A DNA stretch of 43,673 nt from Clostridiales bacterium (GTDB lineage: Bacteria; Bacillota; Clostridia; Oscillospirales; Oscillospiraceae), in NCBI GenBank assembly GCA_021205725.1, contig JAJPWY010000089.1:1-43673 (forward strand), read 5' to 3'. Numbering within the stretch: the stretch's first letter is position 1; each line of letters opens with the position of its first letter. The notes under the pieces were generated by a model. That model had not been told where the DNA came from, searched no databases, and worked only from the letters and a program-made list of their open reading frames with translations. Below are positions 14,131 through 24,563 of this stretch, piece after piece. The translations under genes and the position numbers were made by a program.

Positions 14131-15117
14131 TTATGCCAGCGCTGCGGTGATGATGGCCATGGAATAGACCTCCATGCCGTTGCAGCCACGGGACAGGTCG
14201 TTGATGGGGGCGTTCAGGCCCAGGAGGATGGGTCCATAGGCGTCGAACTGGCCCAGACGCTGGGCGATCTTATAGCCGATGTTGCCGGCGTTGATGTCCG
14301 GGAAGACGAACACGTTGGCATGGCCCGCCACCTTGGACTCGGGGCACTTGGTCATGGCCACTCTGGGGGAGACGGCGGCGTCGAACTGGAGCTCGCCGTC
14401 GATGGCCAGCTCGGGGGCCAGAGCCTTGGCCATCCGGGTGGCCTCCCGCATCTTGTCCACATCCGCATCCTTGCCGGAGCCGTAGGTGGAGAAGCTCAGG
14501 AAGGCGACCTTGGGGTCGATGCCGAAGTGGCGGCCGCACTCGGCGCAGTACACGCCGGTCTCGGCGATTTGCTCGGCGGTGGGGTGGATGTTGATGGCGC
14601 AGTCGCCGAAGGCCAGCACCTCGTTATCGCCGGAGGCGGAGGCACGCACCAGGATGAAGCAGGAGGACACGCTCTTGTAGCCGGGCTTGGTCTTGATGAT
14701 CTGGAGGGCGGGACGGACAGTGTCGGCGGTGGAATAGGTGGCGCCGCCCAGCAGGGCGTCGGCCACGCCCATCTTCACCAGCATGGTGCCGAAGTAGTTG
14801 CTCTTGCGCAGCATGGGGATGGCCTTCTCCGGGGTCATGCCCTTGCTCTTGCGCAGCTCACAGAACAGCTCCACCATCTCGTCGAACCGGTCGTAGTTGT
14901 TCGGGTCGATGATGGTAGCGCCACGGACGTTGTAGCCCGCCTCCTCGGCGGCGGCGAAGATCTCGTCGGGATTGCCGATGAGGATGGGGGTCAGGAAGGT
15001 GCTGGCCAGCAGACGGGAGGAAGCCTCCAGAATACGAGAGTCAGTTCCCTCGGTAAATACGATGGTCTTGGGGTTCTTCTTCAGTTGGGCGATCATGGAG
15101 CCAAAGCCAAATGCCAT
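14131..15117 (-). CDS. pta: Phosphate acetyltransferase
   Basis: A 328-aa enzyme interconverting acetyl-CoA and acetyl phosphate, the first step of acetate formation and of substrate-level ATP gain in fermenters. Family features include PKTIVFTEGTDSRILEA at the N-terminus, GGATYSTADTVRPALQII, FGDCAIN and the C-terminal NVFVFPDINAGNIGYK. The length matches the short (class I) form without regulatory N-terminal domains. TTAGGAGG precedes the ATG. No ackA is adjacent, unlike in many Firmicutes, so acetate kinase must lie elsewhere or be absent. The gene has its own promoter and terminator. Confidence 0.96.
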   Translation of the reverse strand: MAFGFGSMIAQLKKNPKTIVFTEGTDSRILEASSRLLASTFLTPILIGNPDEIFAAAEEAGYNVRGATIIDPNNYDRFDEMVELFCELRKSKGMTPEKAIPMLRKSNYFGTMLVKMGVADALLGGATYSTADTVRPALQIIKTKPGYKSVSSCFILVRASASGDNEVLAFGDCAINIHPTAEQIAETGVYCAECGRHFGIDPKVAFLSFSTYGSGKDADVDKMREATRMAKALAPELAIDGELQFDAAVSPRVAMTKCPESKVAGHANVFVFPDINAGNIGYKIAQRLGQFDAYGPILLGLNAPINDLSRGCNGMEVYSMAIITAALA

Positions 15118-15185
15118 AACAGTGTACCTCCTAAAATCTATCTATCATTTCCTGTGAAACAGGATACAGACAGTCTCTAGGATAG

Positions 15186-15214
15186 ATTTTATTCCTTTGA
15201 CACAAAAATTGCAA
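15186..15214 (-). promoter_or_regulatory. Promoter of pta
   Basis: Minus strand TTGCAA (15209-15214), 17-base spacer, TAAAAT (15186-15191). The leader is about 60 bases. Confidence 0.65.
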
Positions 15215-15369
15215 GGGTTTTGACGGCTGTTTTGGCTAATTTCCTTTGCTAAGTTTTTAACAAAGATTTCCCTCTCCCGACGCTTTACTTTTTGAATACG
15301 GTCTGTTATCATTATTACTGTCTGTTTTTTCTTTTTTTGCCTTTTCACACCGGGAGTGTTTTTCATATT

Positions 15370-16047
15370 ATGATGACCAATCAGGATTTTTCCCACACCC
15401 TCTCCGCCCTGCGGAAGGAGCGGGGCATCAGTCAGCGCACGGCGGCGGATGAGCTGGGTATCAGCCAGGCCCTGCTGTCCCACTACGAAAACGGCATCCG
15501 AGAGCCGGGACTGGCCTTTGTCATTCGGGCCTGCGACTACTACCGGGTATCTGCGGACTACCTGCTGGGTAGGACAACGGAGCGGGAGGGTTCGGCCGTT
15601 CACCCCGCAGCCGTTCCCGGCGTCCGGAGCAGCCGACAGCGCCAGCGCCGGGAGGCTACCGAGGCCGCTCGTCCGGTGATCCACGCCGTCTCCCTGCTCT
15701 TTGACCTGCTGGCCCGGCTGGAGGACACCGCCGTTCTCTCCGCCGCCGCCCGGTATCTGTCCACGGCCGTCTATCTTCTCCTGCGGCAGCTCTACCAGTG
15801 GGATCCCGCCGCCAGTCTGGGGCAGTTTTCCGCCGACGACGCCATCTCCTCCGGTCTGGGGGACGCAGAGCTACAGCTGAGCCGGGGACGGTATCTCCTC
15901 TCTCTCCGGGACTGCGCCCGGGAGAGGACAAAACTCACTCTACCCAACCGGGAGACGCTCCGCCGGGAGTTCCCCGCCGCCTATCCCTATGTGTCCGACA
16001 TCGTCCGGGACACGGAGGAGCGCATCTCCTCTCGGATGGAGGAATAA
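15370..16047 (+). CDS. XRE-family transcriptional regulator with an unknown C-terminal domain
   Basis: A 225-aa protein. The N-terminal HTH_3 domain (1-66: LRKERGISQRTAADELGISQ, then LLSHYENGIREPG) ends in the typical ADYLLGRT. The C-terminal 150 residues are helical and I do not recognise them. The start is taken at ATG 15370; the best ribosome site (GGGAG) is 13 bases away, so initiation is weak or uses the neighbouring ATG at 15373. The long in-frame extension upstream is AT-rich promoter DNA. lepA begins 29 bases after the stop, so the two are probably co-transcribed. The role is unknown. Confidence 0.82.
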   Translation: MMTNQDFSHTLSALRKERGISQRTAADELGISQALLSHYENGIREPGLAFVIRACDYYRVSADYLLGRTTEREGSAVHPAAVPGVRSSRQRQRREATEAARPVIHAVSLLFDLLARLEDTAVLSAAARYLSTAVYLLLRQLYQWDPAASLGQFSADDAISSGLGDAELQLSRGRYLLSLRDCARERTKLTLPNRETLRREFPAAYPYVSDIVRDTEERISSRMEE

Positions 16048-16076
16048 TCCTTAACCTTTGACTTGGGAGATTTATC

Positions 16077-17882
<1,806 letters not shown>

Positions 17883-17895
17883 GAAATTCACAATC

Positions 17896-18104
17896 CCCTT
17901 GGCTCCCTCTTTGAGGCAGGGAGCGAAGCGGAAGTGCCGCTTGACGGCGGAGCTGGCTACCCGAAGGGCAGACTGAGGGAGTGCAGCAGGCACTGGCATC
18001 AATCAAAAAATCGTTCGGCGAATTCGCTGATAGTAGGGTTTGAGCGGCTTTCGCTCTTCCTCAGTCAGCTTCGCTGACAGCTCCCCTGAAAGGGGAGCCA
18101 AGAG
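17896..18104. repeat. Palindromic MITE-like intergenic element
   Basis: The 295-base gap between lepA and the decarboxylase has no gene but is strongly structured. Outer inverted repeat: CTTGGCTCCC (17898-17907) with GGGAGCCAAG (18093-18102). Inner inverted repeat: GACTGAGG (near 17971) with CCTCAGTC (near 18059). A small hairpin GTCAGC/GCTGAC lies at about 18064-18078. There is no transposase, so it would be a non-autonomous or REP-like unit. Whether it is repeated elsewhere in the genome cannot be seen here. Confidence 0.6.
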
Positions 18105-18177
18105 GTTTCCTTATATTCCTCTCCCCAAATCTAAAACAACAGAAAACGCCCTCCGGCGTCTCTGACGAGGTACTGTG

Positions 18178-19527
18178 ATGAACGAAACTCCTCTGGAAGC
18201 CCCCCTCTACGATGCCCTGCGGCAATTTGCCAACGAGAAACCCCTGCGGATGCATATGCCGGGGCACAAGGGGATTGGTCTCCCCGTCCCGGAGCTGCGG
18301 GGCTACGCCGCCCTGGACTTTACCGAGACCGACCGCACCGGCGACCTCTACCGGGCGGACGGACTGATCGACCGGGCAGAGCAGCTGTGGGCGGACTACT
18401 GGGGCAGCGAGCGCTGTCTGTTTCTCACCGGCGGCTCCACCCAGGGGCTGCACACCGCCCTCTCTCTGGCGGCGGAGGCCGGCAGCACGGTCATTATGGA
18501 CCGGGTGAGCCATCGGTGCCTCCACACGGGGATGGCTCTGCTGGATCTCCGCCCGGTGTGGCTGGAGCGGCCCTGGCTGACGGAGGGCGGCGTATGGGGG
18601 CCGGTAAACCCCGATTCAGTGGCCCGTCTGCTGGACGAGACGGGGATTCGGACGGTGTGCATCACCTCCCCCACCTATTACGGAGTCTGCTCCGATGTGG
18701 AGGCTATTGCAAAGATCTGCCATGACCGGGGAGCCAGACTGGTAGTGGACGGGGCACACGGCGCCCATCTGCCCATATTCTACCAGGAGAATCCCTACCG
18801 CTCCGCAGACCTGGTCACCGTCTCCGCCCACAAGACCCTTCCCGCTCCGGGACAGTCCGCCCTGCTGTTTGCCAACGGCTTCTCCATGGACGAGCTCCGG
18901 GAGCACAGTCTGCTCTTTGCCACCTCCTCTCCCTCCTATCCCATGATGGCCGCCCTGGATCGGCTGCGAACCTGGCTGGCCTGCGGCGGGGAGGAGCGTA
19001 CCTTCCTCACCGCCGGGGCGTCCCTCCAGCTCCGGGAGAAGTATCCCTGTCTCCGGGAGGGAGAGGGCCTGACTCTGGATCCCCTGCGGCTGACCCTGCT
19101 CACCGGGGACGGGGAGGCGCTGAACCGCTCTCTGGAGGAGCTGGGGGTGTACCCGGAGATGCATGACAGGAACCATGTGGTCTTTATCCTCACCGGGGCG
19201 GACGGTGAGGAGCAGCTGGATCGGCTGGACGCCGTGCTCACCCTTCTGGGGCTGAGCTATCAGGAGCCGGTGCTCCCGGAGACGCCCCTGCCCCCGGTTG
19301 CAGAGACGGTCTGCACCCCCCGGGAGGCAGTCTTTGGCCTACGGGAGCGCATCCCTCTGTCTCAGGCGGAGGGCCGCATTGCCGCCGGACAGATCGCCCC
19401 CTATCCCCCCGGCGTGCCGGTGGTGGCCCCGGGGGAGCGAATCACGAAAAATCATCTGGTCTATTTGTCCCAAATCGGGTATAATGGGCTGCAAGAGGAT
19501 ATCACTGTGCTGCGAGAGTCGCTGTGA
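18178..19527 (+). CDS. PLP-dependent Orn/Lys/Arg decarboxylase family protein (YaaO-like)
   Basis: A 449-aa fold-type I PLP enzyme of the group III amino-acid decarboxylases. The N-terminus PLRMHMPGHKG is a family signature. The cofactor region is LFLTGGSTQGLHTAL. PTYYGVCSDV and VDGAHGAH precede the Schiff-base lysine in SAHKTLPAPGQSA. The C-terminal domain has ERI and PPGVPVVAPGE. It corresponds by position to yaaO, next to the darA-holB-ricT cluster, as in Bacillus. The substrate (Arg, Lys or Orn) cannot be told from sequence. ATG 18178 is preferred over GTG 18175 because GAGG is then 7 bases away. Confidence 0.9.
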   Translation: MNETPLEAPLYDALRQFANEKPLRMHMPGHKGIGLPVPELRGYAALDFTETDRTGDLYRADGLIDRAEQLWADYWGSERCLFLTGGSTQGLHTALSLAAEAGSTVIMDRVSHRCLHTGMALLDLRPVWLERPWLTEGGVWGPVNPDSVARLLDETGIRTVCITSPTYYGVCSDVEAIAKICHDRGARLVVDGAHGAHLPIFYQENPYRSADLVTVSAHKTLPAPGQSALLFANGFSMDELREHSLLFATSSPSYPMMAALDRLRTWLACGGEERTFLTAGASLQLREKYPCLREGEGLTLDPLRLTLLTGDGEALNRSLEELGVYPEMHDRNHVVFILTGADGEEQLDRLDAVLTLLGLSYQEPVLPETPLPPVAETVCTPREAVFGLRERIPLSQAEGRIAAGQIAPYPPGVPVVAPGERITKNHLVYLSQIGYNGLQEDITVLRESL

Positions 19528-19557
19528 CCCCTTAGGGAGAAAGATGAGGTTGGTGAG

Positions 19558-19878
19558 ATGAAGATGGTCGTCGCCGTCGTCCACGTGGACGACGCCCCCA
19601 ATATTGTGGAGCGCCTGGCCCAGAAAGGCTATGGCAGCACCTGTATGCACTCTCAGGGGAGCTTTCTCCAGCAGGAGAACCGTACCCTTTTCGTGGGCGT
19701 GGCCGATGACCGGGTGAAGGAAGTGCTCTCCACCATCCGAAGCGCCGTCCGCTGGCGGCGTGGCTCCGTCACCGGGAAGAGCCCGGTCAACTCTATGATG
19801 GTCTCTGAGGATGCGGAGATCACCATTGCCGGGGCCACCGTCTTTGTCCTGGATGTAGACCAGTTTTTGCGAGTATGA
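19558..19878 (+). CDS. darA: Cyclic di-AMP receptor DarA/PstA (PII-like)
   Basis: A 106-aa PII-like trimeric protein that binds c-di-AMP. Its fold pattern (MKMVVAVVHVDD strand, a helix, then STCMHSQGSFLQQENRTLF) has Thr28, Phe36, Leu37, Asn41 and Gly47 at positions that, as I recall, line the nucleotide pocket in S. aureus PstA. The C-terminal strand GATVFVLDVDQF closes the fold. It overlaps holB by four bases (ATGA). Output targets of this family are unclear. TrkH/TrkA uptake, a process commonly linked to c-di-AMP, is encoded 16 kb away. Confidence 0.93.
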   Translation: MKMVVAVVHVDDAPNIVERLAQKGYGSTCMHSQGSFLQQENRTLFVGVADDRVKEVLSTIRSAVRWRRGSVTGKSPVNSMMVSEDAEITIAGATVFVLDVDQFLRV

Positions 19879-20855
19879 ATCTATCACGTCTGGCGGGCAA
19901 CTCCCGTCTCAAGGGACAGCTCGCCCGGCCAGAGCTGCTGCCCCATGCCGCCATTCTGGGCGGCCCCCAGGGGAGCGGGCGGCATACCCTGGCTACCCTC
20001 CTGGCCCAGGCCATGCTGTGCCAGCATCCGGAGCAGGCTCCCTGCGGCGAATGTCTCCCCTGCCGCCGGGTGGCGGAGGGCATCCACCCGGATGTCATCC
20101 CTGTCAGCCGGTTTCAGACGAAGGAGGAGCAGGCGAAGGATCTCTCCGTGGGCACCGTCCGGCTGCTCCGGGCAGACGCCTACGTCCGTCCCAACCAGGC
20201 GGAGCGGAAGATTTACCTCATCGACCGGGCGGACACCATGAATGTCAGCGCCCAGAACGCCCTGCTGAAGGTGCTGGAGGACGGGCCGGAGTACGCCGTC
20301 TTTTTCCTCATTGCGGAAAATCCCATGTCCCTGCTCCAGACCATCCGCTCCCGGTGCGCCCTGTACGAGCTGGGCCCCGTCTCCCCGGAGGAGGCCCTCC
20401 CGGTGCTGAGAGGCCGTTTTCCCGACCGCCCTGACACTGAACTGACCCAGGCCGTTCAGACCGCTCACGGGCTCATCGGCGGGGCGATTGCCCTGCTGGA
20501 GGGAAACGGACAGCAGGAGCCGCCGGAGGTGGCCAAAAGCCTGGACACCCTGTGTGCTGCCCTCTCCCGGCGGTCTGAGCTGGCTCTCATGGAGTGGTCG
20601 GTTCAGCTCCAGAACGACAAGTGGAGCCGGGATCAGCTGGCCTCTCTCTATCGGGGCATCGTCCGCCGGGCCATAAACGCCCTCACCGGCGAATCGGAGG
20701 GAACCGACTGGCGGCAGGCCCTCTCCCCTGCTCAGCTTTTGGCCCTGACCGACCTGGCCAGAGAGGGAGAGCGCGCCATGGAGCGCAACGTCTCCCCCGC
20801 TCACAGCGCCGGGTGGTTCGCCGTATCCGCCTGGAAGCTCGTCTCCGCATCATAA
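19875..20855 (+). CDS. holB: DNA polymerase III delta' subunit
   Basis: A 326-aa clamp-loader subunit that works with DnaX and delta. The N-terminal AAA+-like domain has GGPQGSGRHTLATLL; the P-loop Lys is Arg, which fits the non-hydrolysing role of delta'. The Zn module is CQHPEQAPCGECLPC. The SRC motif appears as IRSRC, the arginine-finger position, following ALLKVLEDGPEYAVF. The start overlaps the darA stop. A small hairpin GGACGGC/GCCGTCC lies downstream (20872-20888) before ricT. Confidence 0.94.
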   Translation: MNLSRLAGNSRLKGQLARPELLPHAAILGGPQGSGRHTLATLLAQAMLCQHPEQAPCGECLPCRRVAEGIHPDVIPVSRFQTKEEQAKDLSVGTVRLLRADAYVRPNQAERKIYLIDRADTMNVSAQNALLKVLEDGPEYAVFFLIAENPMSLLQTIRSRCALYELGPVSPEEALPVLRGRFPDRPDTELTQAVQTAHGLIGGAIALLEGNGQQEPPEVAKSLDTLCAALSRRSELALMEWSVQLQNDKWSRDQLASLYRGIVRRAINALTGESEGTDWRQALSPAQLLALTDLAREGERAMERNVSPAHSAGWFAVSAWKLVSAS

Positions 20856-20910
20856 CTCATTACTCATTTTCGGACGGCTTTGCCGTCCCGCCATACAGGA
20901 GGAAACCTCA

Positions 20911-22008
20911 GTGACAGAGATCATCAGCGTCCGCTTTAAGAGCGGCGGCAAGGACTATTATTTCAATCCCAACGGCTTGCAGGTGCAGGAGGGCCAGGAG
21001 GTCATTATCGAGACCGCCAAAGGCATGGAGTGCGCCACCTGCGTCAAGGGCAACAGCATGATCGACGAGGAGGAGCTGATCTCCCCCCTCCGGCCTGTGG
21101 TGCGCATCGCAACCCCCGGCGACCTCCGACAGCTAGAGGAGAACCGGAAAAAGGAGGCCCGGGCCTTCCAGATCTGCCAGCAGAAGATCGCCGAGCATGG
21201 GCTGGAGATGAAGCTCATCGAGGTGGAGTACAGCTTCGACGGCAGCAAGATTTTGTTCTTCTTCACCGCCGATGGTCGGGTGGACTTCCGGGCTCTGGTG
21301 AAGGATCTGGCCTCCGTGTTCCGCACCCGCATCGAGCTGCGGCAGATCGGCGTCCGGGACGAGGCGAAGATGCTGGGCGGTCTGGGCGTCTGCGGACGGG
21401 CCTACTGCTGCACCACCTTCCTCAACGACTTCCACCCCGTCTCCATCAAGATGGCCAAGACCCAGAATCTCTCCCTGAATCCCACCAAAATTTCCGGCGC
21501 CTGCGGACGGCTGATGTGCTGCCTGAAATATGAGCAGGACGCCTATCAGGATCTCATCAAGCGGGCCCCCAAGCAGGACTCCCTGGTGGAGACCCCCGAC
21601 GGGGTGGGGACGGTGTGTCAGGTCAACCTCCTCCGGGAGACCAGCAAGGTCATTCTGGACAACGACCCGGACAGCCCCCAGGTCTATCCCAACAGCGAGC
21701 TGACGGTGGTGCGCAGCGGCAAGGGCCGCCGTCCCACCGGCTATGAAAAGCCGGAGGAGGATGAGGCCAAGCCTGTTCCCCAGCAGCGCCGGGAGCGGAC
21801 TGCTCCGCCCAGAGACCGGGAAAGCTCCCCATCCCGTGAGTCGTCCGGAACCCAGGAGCGCCGCCCTGCCCGCAGCTCCTACCAGAGACAGCCCCAGGAA
21901 AACAATCCTCCTGCAGCTCCGGAGCAGGAGGAGACCCGGCGCAGCCGTCCTCACTATCGCAGACACCGCTCCCATAACAGAGGCAGTCAGAGCGGCAGCG
22001 AGGCATAA
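20911..22008 (+). CDS. ricT: RicT/YaaT, PSP1-domain protein
   Basis: A 365-aa protein of the family that, with RicA and RicF in Bacillus, carries Fe-S clusters and is needed for RNA processing by RNase Y and for sporulation and competence. The PSP1 domain has GMECATC near residues 31-37 and the conserved Cys-rich region VCGRAYCCTTFLNDF ... GACGRLMCCLKYE. The last 110 residues are Pro/Arg/Ser/Gln-rich and probably disordered, a long tail. The start is GTG at 20911 with AGGAGG upstream. ricA and ricF are not in the window. Confidence 0.93.
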   Translation: MTEIISVRFKSGGKDYYFNPNGLQVQEGQEVIIETAKGMECATCVKGNSMIDEEELISPLRPVVRIATPGDLRQLEENRKKEARAFQICQQKIAEHGLEMKLIEVEYSFDGSKILFFFTADGRVDFRALVKDLASVFRTRIELRQIGVRDEAKMLGGLGVCGRAYCCTTFLNDFHPVSIKMAKTQNLSLNPTKISGACGRLMCCLKYEQDAYQDLIKRAPKQDSLVETPDGVGTVCQVNLLRETSKVILDNDPDSPQVYPNSELTVVRSGKGRRPTGYEKPEEDEAKPVPQQRRERTAPPRDRESSPSRESSGTQERRPARSSYQRQPQENNPPAAPEQEETRRSRPHYRRHRSHNRGSQSGSEA

Positions 22009-22018
22009 ATATCCAACA

Positions 22019-22056
22019 AAAACGGAGGCAGACCTTTGCGGGTCTGCCTCCGTTTT
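22019..22056. terminator. Bidirectional terminator between ricT and khpB
   Basis: Perfect 16-bp stem AAAACGGAGGCAGACC / GGTCTGCCTCCGTTTT with a 6-base loop and T-rich ends on both strands, between two convergent genes. Confidence 0.93.
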
Positions 22057-22067
22057 ATATGCCTTGA

Positions 22068-22937
22068 TCACTTGTTATAGGCCACCACAATGCGCCGGTT
22101 CGGCTCGGTGCCGGTGGAATAGGTAGAGATGTTGGGGTGATAGTCCTGAAGCTCTGCGTGGATGACGTGGCGCTCGTAGGCGTTCATGGGCTCCAGCATC
22201 ATGTTCCGGCGATACTTGACCGCCTTCCCCGCCGTCTTCCGTGCCAGACGCTGGAGGGACTCCTCCCGCTTGGCCCGGTAGTTCTCACAGTCCACGTGAA
22301 CCCGGATGCGGCGGTTCTGGCCATGATTCATGGCGTAGTTGGTCAGCTGCTGGATGGCGTCCAGGGTCTCTCCCCGGCGGCCGATGAGGGCGCCCAGATC
22401 CTCGCCCTCCAGATTCACCTCATAGATGCCGTCTTCGTTGATCCGGACGACAGGGGTGGCCTCCACGTCCAGATGCTCCATCAGACCGGTGAGGAAGGTG
22501 ACGATGTCTTCTGTCCGGTCTGCGGCGGGGGCGGCAGGCTCCTTTGCCGGAGCAGGAGTCTCGGCCACAGGCTCCTCCTTGGGAGCCTCCGGCTTGTTGG
22601 GCTGCTCCTTTTTCTTCGGCCTGGGCTGCTGATTGGCGGGCCGTTTGGCGGCGGGCTTCTTCTGGCTGGAGGCGGCGGGCCTGGCTTCCGGAGCCTTTTT
22701 CTGCTCCTCAGGAGCGGCCACGGGAGCGATGGGCTCCGGCTCCTTCACCGGGGCCGGGTCGGGGGCCTCATAGCTCACCCGCACCTTGGCGGGGCAGCTC
22801 CCGATGCCCAGGAAGCCGGTTTTTGCCCGGTTGATGATCTCCACAGAGACATCGTCCCGGTCCATGCCCAGCTGCTCAAGCGCAGCTGCGATGGCCAGAT
22901 CCTCCGTCTTACCGGTGGTCTCGATATATTTGGTCAT
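22068..22937 (-). CDS. khpB: RNA-binding protein KhpB (Jag, SpoIIIJ-associated)
   Basis: A 289-aa protein with Jag_N (1-55, including AKTGFLGIGSCPAKVRV), a long Pro/Ala/Lys/Glu-rich linker (about 60-140), a KH domain (GEDLGALIGRRGETLDAIQQ) and a C-terminal R3H domain (RIRVHVDCENYRAKRE ... YHPNISTYSTG). It binds RNA with KhpA and affects cell division and envelope growth. It lies 24 bases after yidC, the normal order. In many Firmicutes mnmE and mnmG follow; here ricT comes next on the other strand. Confidence 0.95.
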   Translation of the reverse strand: MTKYIETTGKTEDLAIAAALEQLGMDRDDVSVEIINRAKTGFLGIGSCPAKVRVSYEAPDPAPVKEPEPIAPVAAPEEQKKAPEARPAASSQKKPAAKRPANQQPRPKKKEQPNKPEAPKEEPVAETPAPAKEPAAPAADRTEDIVTFLTGLMEHLDVEATPVVRINEDGIYEVNLEGEDLGALIGRRGETLDAIQQLTNYAMNHGQNRRIRVHVDCENYRAKREESLQRLARKTAGKAVKYRRNMMLEPMNAYERHVIHAELQDYHPNISTYSTGTEPNRRIVVAYNK

Positions 22938-22961
22938 GGATTGTTCAGCTCCCTTATGAAA

Positions 22962-24290
22962 TTATTCCTTTGTCTCTCCGGTCTCGGCGGGTGCAGACGA
23001 CTTCACTGTCTCCTCCAGGGCCTCTGTTGGGATCTCATCCTCGGGCAGCTCCTCGGGGACGACCTTCCGTTTGCCCTTCTTTGCCAGTGCCCGCTCCAGG
23101 GCCTCCTCGTCCAGCACATCCTGGGGATCACGGTAAGGGGTGGTGGGATAGCGATCCGCCACATAGGCACGGCCCCGGGCGTAGCTCCGGATGCCGATCT
23201 GTCCTGCGCCGCTGTCACGGCTGGCCTTCTCCGCCTTTTTCTGGGCCTGGCGCACCGCCTTTTTGCCGCCCCGCTTCTTCATTTCCTCTTCCACGGCGGC
23301 ACGGCGGGCGGCGATCTCCGCCTTTTTGGTCTTTTCCTGGTTCCGCCGTTCCTCTATCCGGGCCTGGCGCTCCAGCTGTTCCTTTTCAAACTTTTTGTTG
23401 ATGAATTTGGCGAAAATCATGTCCTGCAGGATGCTGAAAATGGTGCTGCAGGCCATGTAGACGCACATACCGGCGGGCATGATGTAGCCAAACCACAGAT
23501 ACATCAGCGGCATGATATACATCATCATCTTGCTGCTGCCGGCGGCGGCGTTGGCAGCGTCGTCCTTCTTGTTCTTGTCGTCGTCCTGCTTCTTCACCTG
23601 GTTGGATCTCATGGAGTACCGGGAATAGAAGAAGTTCAAAATGACGATCAGGATGGGGATCAGGGCCAAACCGATATGACTCCAGTCCACAGCGTCCCAG
23701 TTCCAGAACTGCCAATCCGGAACCTCGCCCAGGTTGATGCCAAGGAAGTTAAAGCTCATGGTCTGGAGCTGGCTGGCGGCGTCGCCCAGGGCCTCCGCCA
23801 CTGCGTCAAACAGGCTGCTGTCCTGGCTGATGAGATCCATGATGTAGATCTCCTGGTAGGCGGTCTGGGTGCTCTCGAAGGTGTGGCCCAGATTGGCCAG
23901 GGTGTCCACCACGGTGGTGATCTGATCCTCTGTCAGGCAGAGCATATAGAGCATGGGCCGACGGATGACGTAGTACAGAGCCATCAGCACAGGCAGCGGG
24001 AGGAGGGACCAGAGACAACCGCTCATGGGGTTGACCTTTTCCTCCTCGTAGAGCTTCTGTACCTCCATGTTATAGCGCTGCTGATCCTTGCCGTACTGCT
24101 TCTGGAGACGCTGCATCTCCTCGTTCAGGGCGTTCATCCGCATCATGCTCTGCTTGCTCATGTAGGACAGAGGGAACAGAACCACCTTGGTCAGCAGGGT
24201 AAAGATGGCCAGAGACAGGGCATAGCTGCCCGTAAAGTTGTAGATCCACAGCAGTATCCTGCCGAAGAACTGTAGAATTGCAGTAATCAA
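22962..24290 (-). CDS. yidC: Membrane protein insertase YidC/SpoIIIJ
   Basis: A 442-aa insertase placing small membrane proteins with or without SecYEG. It starts directly with a membrane segment (FFGRILLWIYNFTGSYALSL), followed by the cytoplasmic hairpin (MSKQSMMRMNALNEEMQRLQ), the P..SGCLWSLLPLPVLMALYYV segment and further membrane helices near 200-300 (LALIPILIVILNFFY; MMYIMPLMYLWFGYIMPAGM). There is no clear lipobox. The last 140 residues form a highly charged tail (long Lys/Arg/Glu helix), longer than in Bacillus SpoIIIJ; such tails contact the ribosome. The TTG start at 24288-24290 is supported by AGGAGG at 8-base spacing. Confidence 0.95.
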   Translation of the reverse strand: MITAILQFFGRILLWIYNFTGSYALSLAIFTLLTKVVLFPLSYMSKQSMMRMNALNEEMQRLQKQYGKDQQRYNMEVQKLYEEEKVNPMSGCLWSLLPLPVLMALYYVIRRPMLYMLCLTEDQITTVVDTLANLGHTFESTQTAYQEIYIMDLISQDSSLFDAVAEALGDAASQLQTMSFNFLGINLGEVPDWQFWNWDAVDWSHIGLALIPILIVILNFFYSRYSMRSNQVKKQDDDKNKKDDAANAAAGSSKMMMYIMPLMYLWFGYIMPAGMCVYMACSTIFSILQDMIFAKFINKKFEKEQLERQARIEERRNQEKTKKAEIAARRAAVEEEMKKRGGKKAVRQAQKKAEKASRDSGAGQIGIRSYARGRAYVADRYPTTPYRDPQDVLDEEALERALAKKGKRKVVPEELPEDEIPTEALEETVKSSAPAETGETKE

Positions 24291-24332
24291 GTATGTGTCC
24301 TCCTAGGTCGTTTCTCTAAAGTGACCCAACGA

Positions 24333-24563
24333 TTATGGCACCGGGTCATACTCGATGGACTTCTGCCGGTGGAAGGGTTGACATTTGGAGAGCCGTTTTG
24401 CTGCCAGCAGACCTCCTCTGGCCGGGCCGTACTTTTCGATCGCCTGTCGAGCATATTCTGAACAGGTTGGGATAAAACGGCAGGACGGTGGCGTCAGGGG
24501 AGAGATCTGGGTCTGATAGAACCGGATGAGCCAGAGCATCACCCGTTTGATCCCGTTTTTCAC
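24333..24563 (-). CDS. yidD: Membrane protein insertion efficiency factor YidD
   Basis: A 76-aa member of the YidD family that assists YidC. The signature is present: LIRFYQTQISPLTPPSCRF, PTCSEYARQAIEKYG and RLSKCQPFH. The GTG start (24561-24563) overlaps the rnpA stop as GTGA, so translation is coupled; the earlier in-frame GTG would lie inside the rnpA end without benefit. It is amphipathic rather than fully transmembrane. Confidence 0.92.
   Translation of the reverse strand: MKNGIKRVMLWLIRFYQTQISPLTPPSCRFIPTCSEYARQAIEKYGPARGGLLAAKRLSKCQPFHRQKSIEYDPVP

Noticed and set aside
19960-20010. Walker A of HolB with Arg instead of Lys as a defect
   Set aside because: Delta' subunits do not need ATP hydrolysis and often have a degenerate P-loop.
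21743-22008. Arg/Pro/Ser-rich end of RicT as a separate gene or frameshift
   Set aside because: The frame is continuous with the PSP1 domain and the composition is typical of a disordered tail.
22137-24275. A 712-codon open frame on the plus strand across khpB and yidC
   Set aside because: Leu/Gly/His-rich translation without a family, antisense to two well-identified genes; no ribosome site or promoter.
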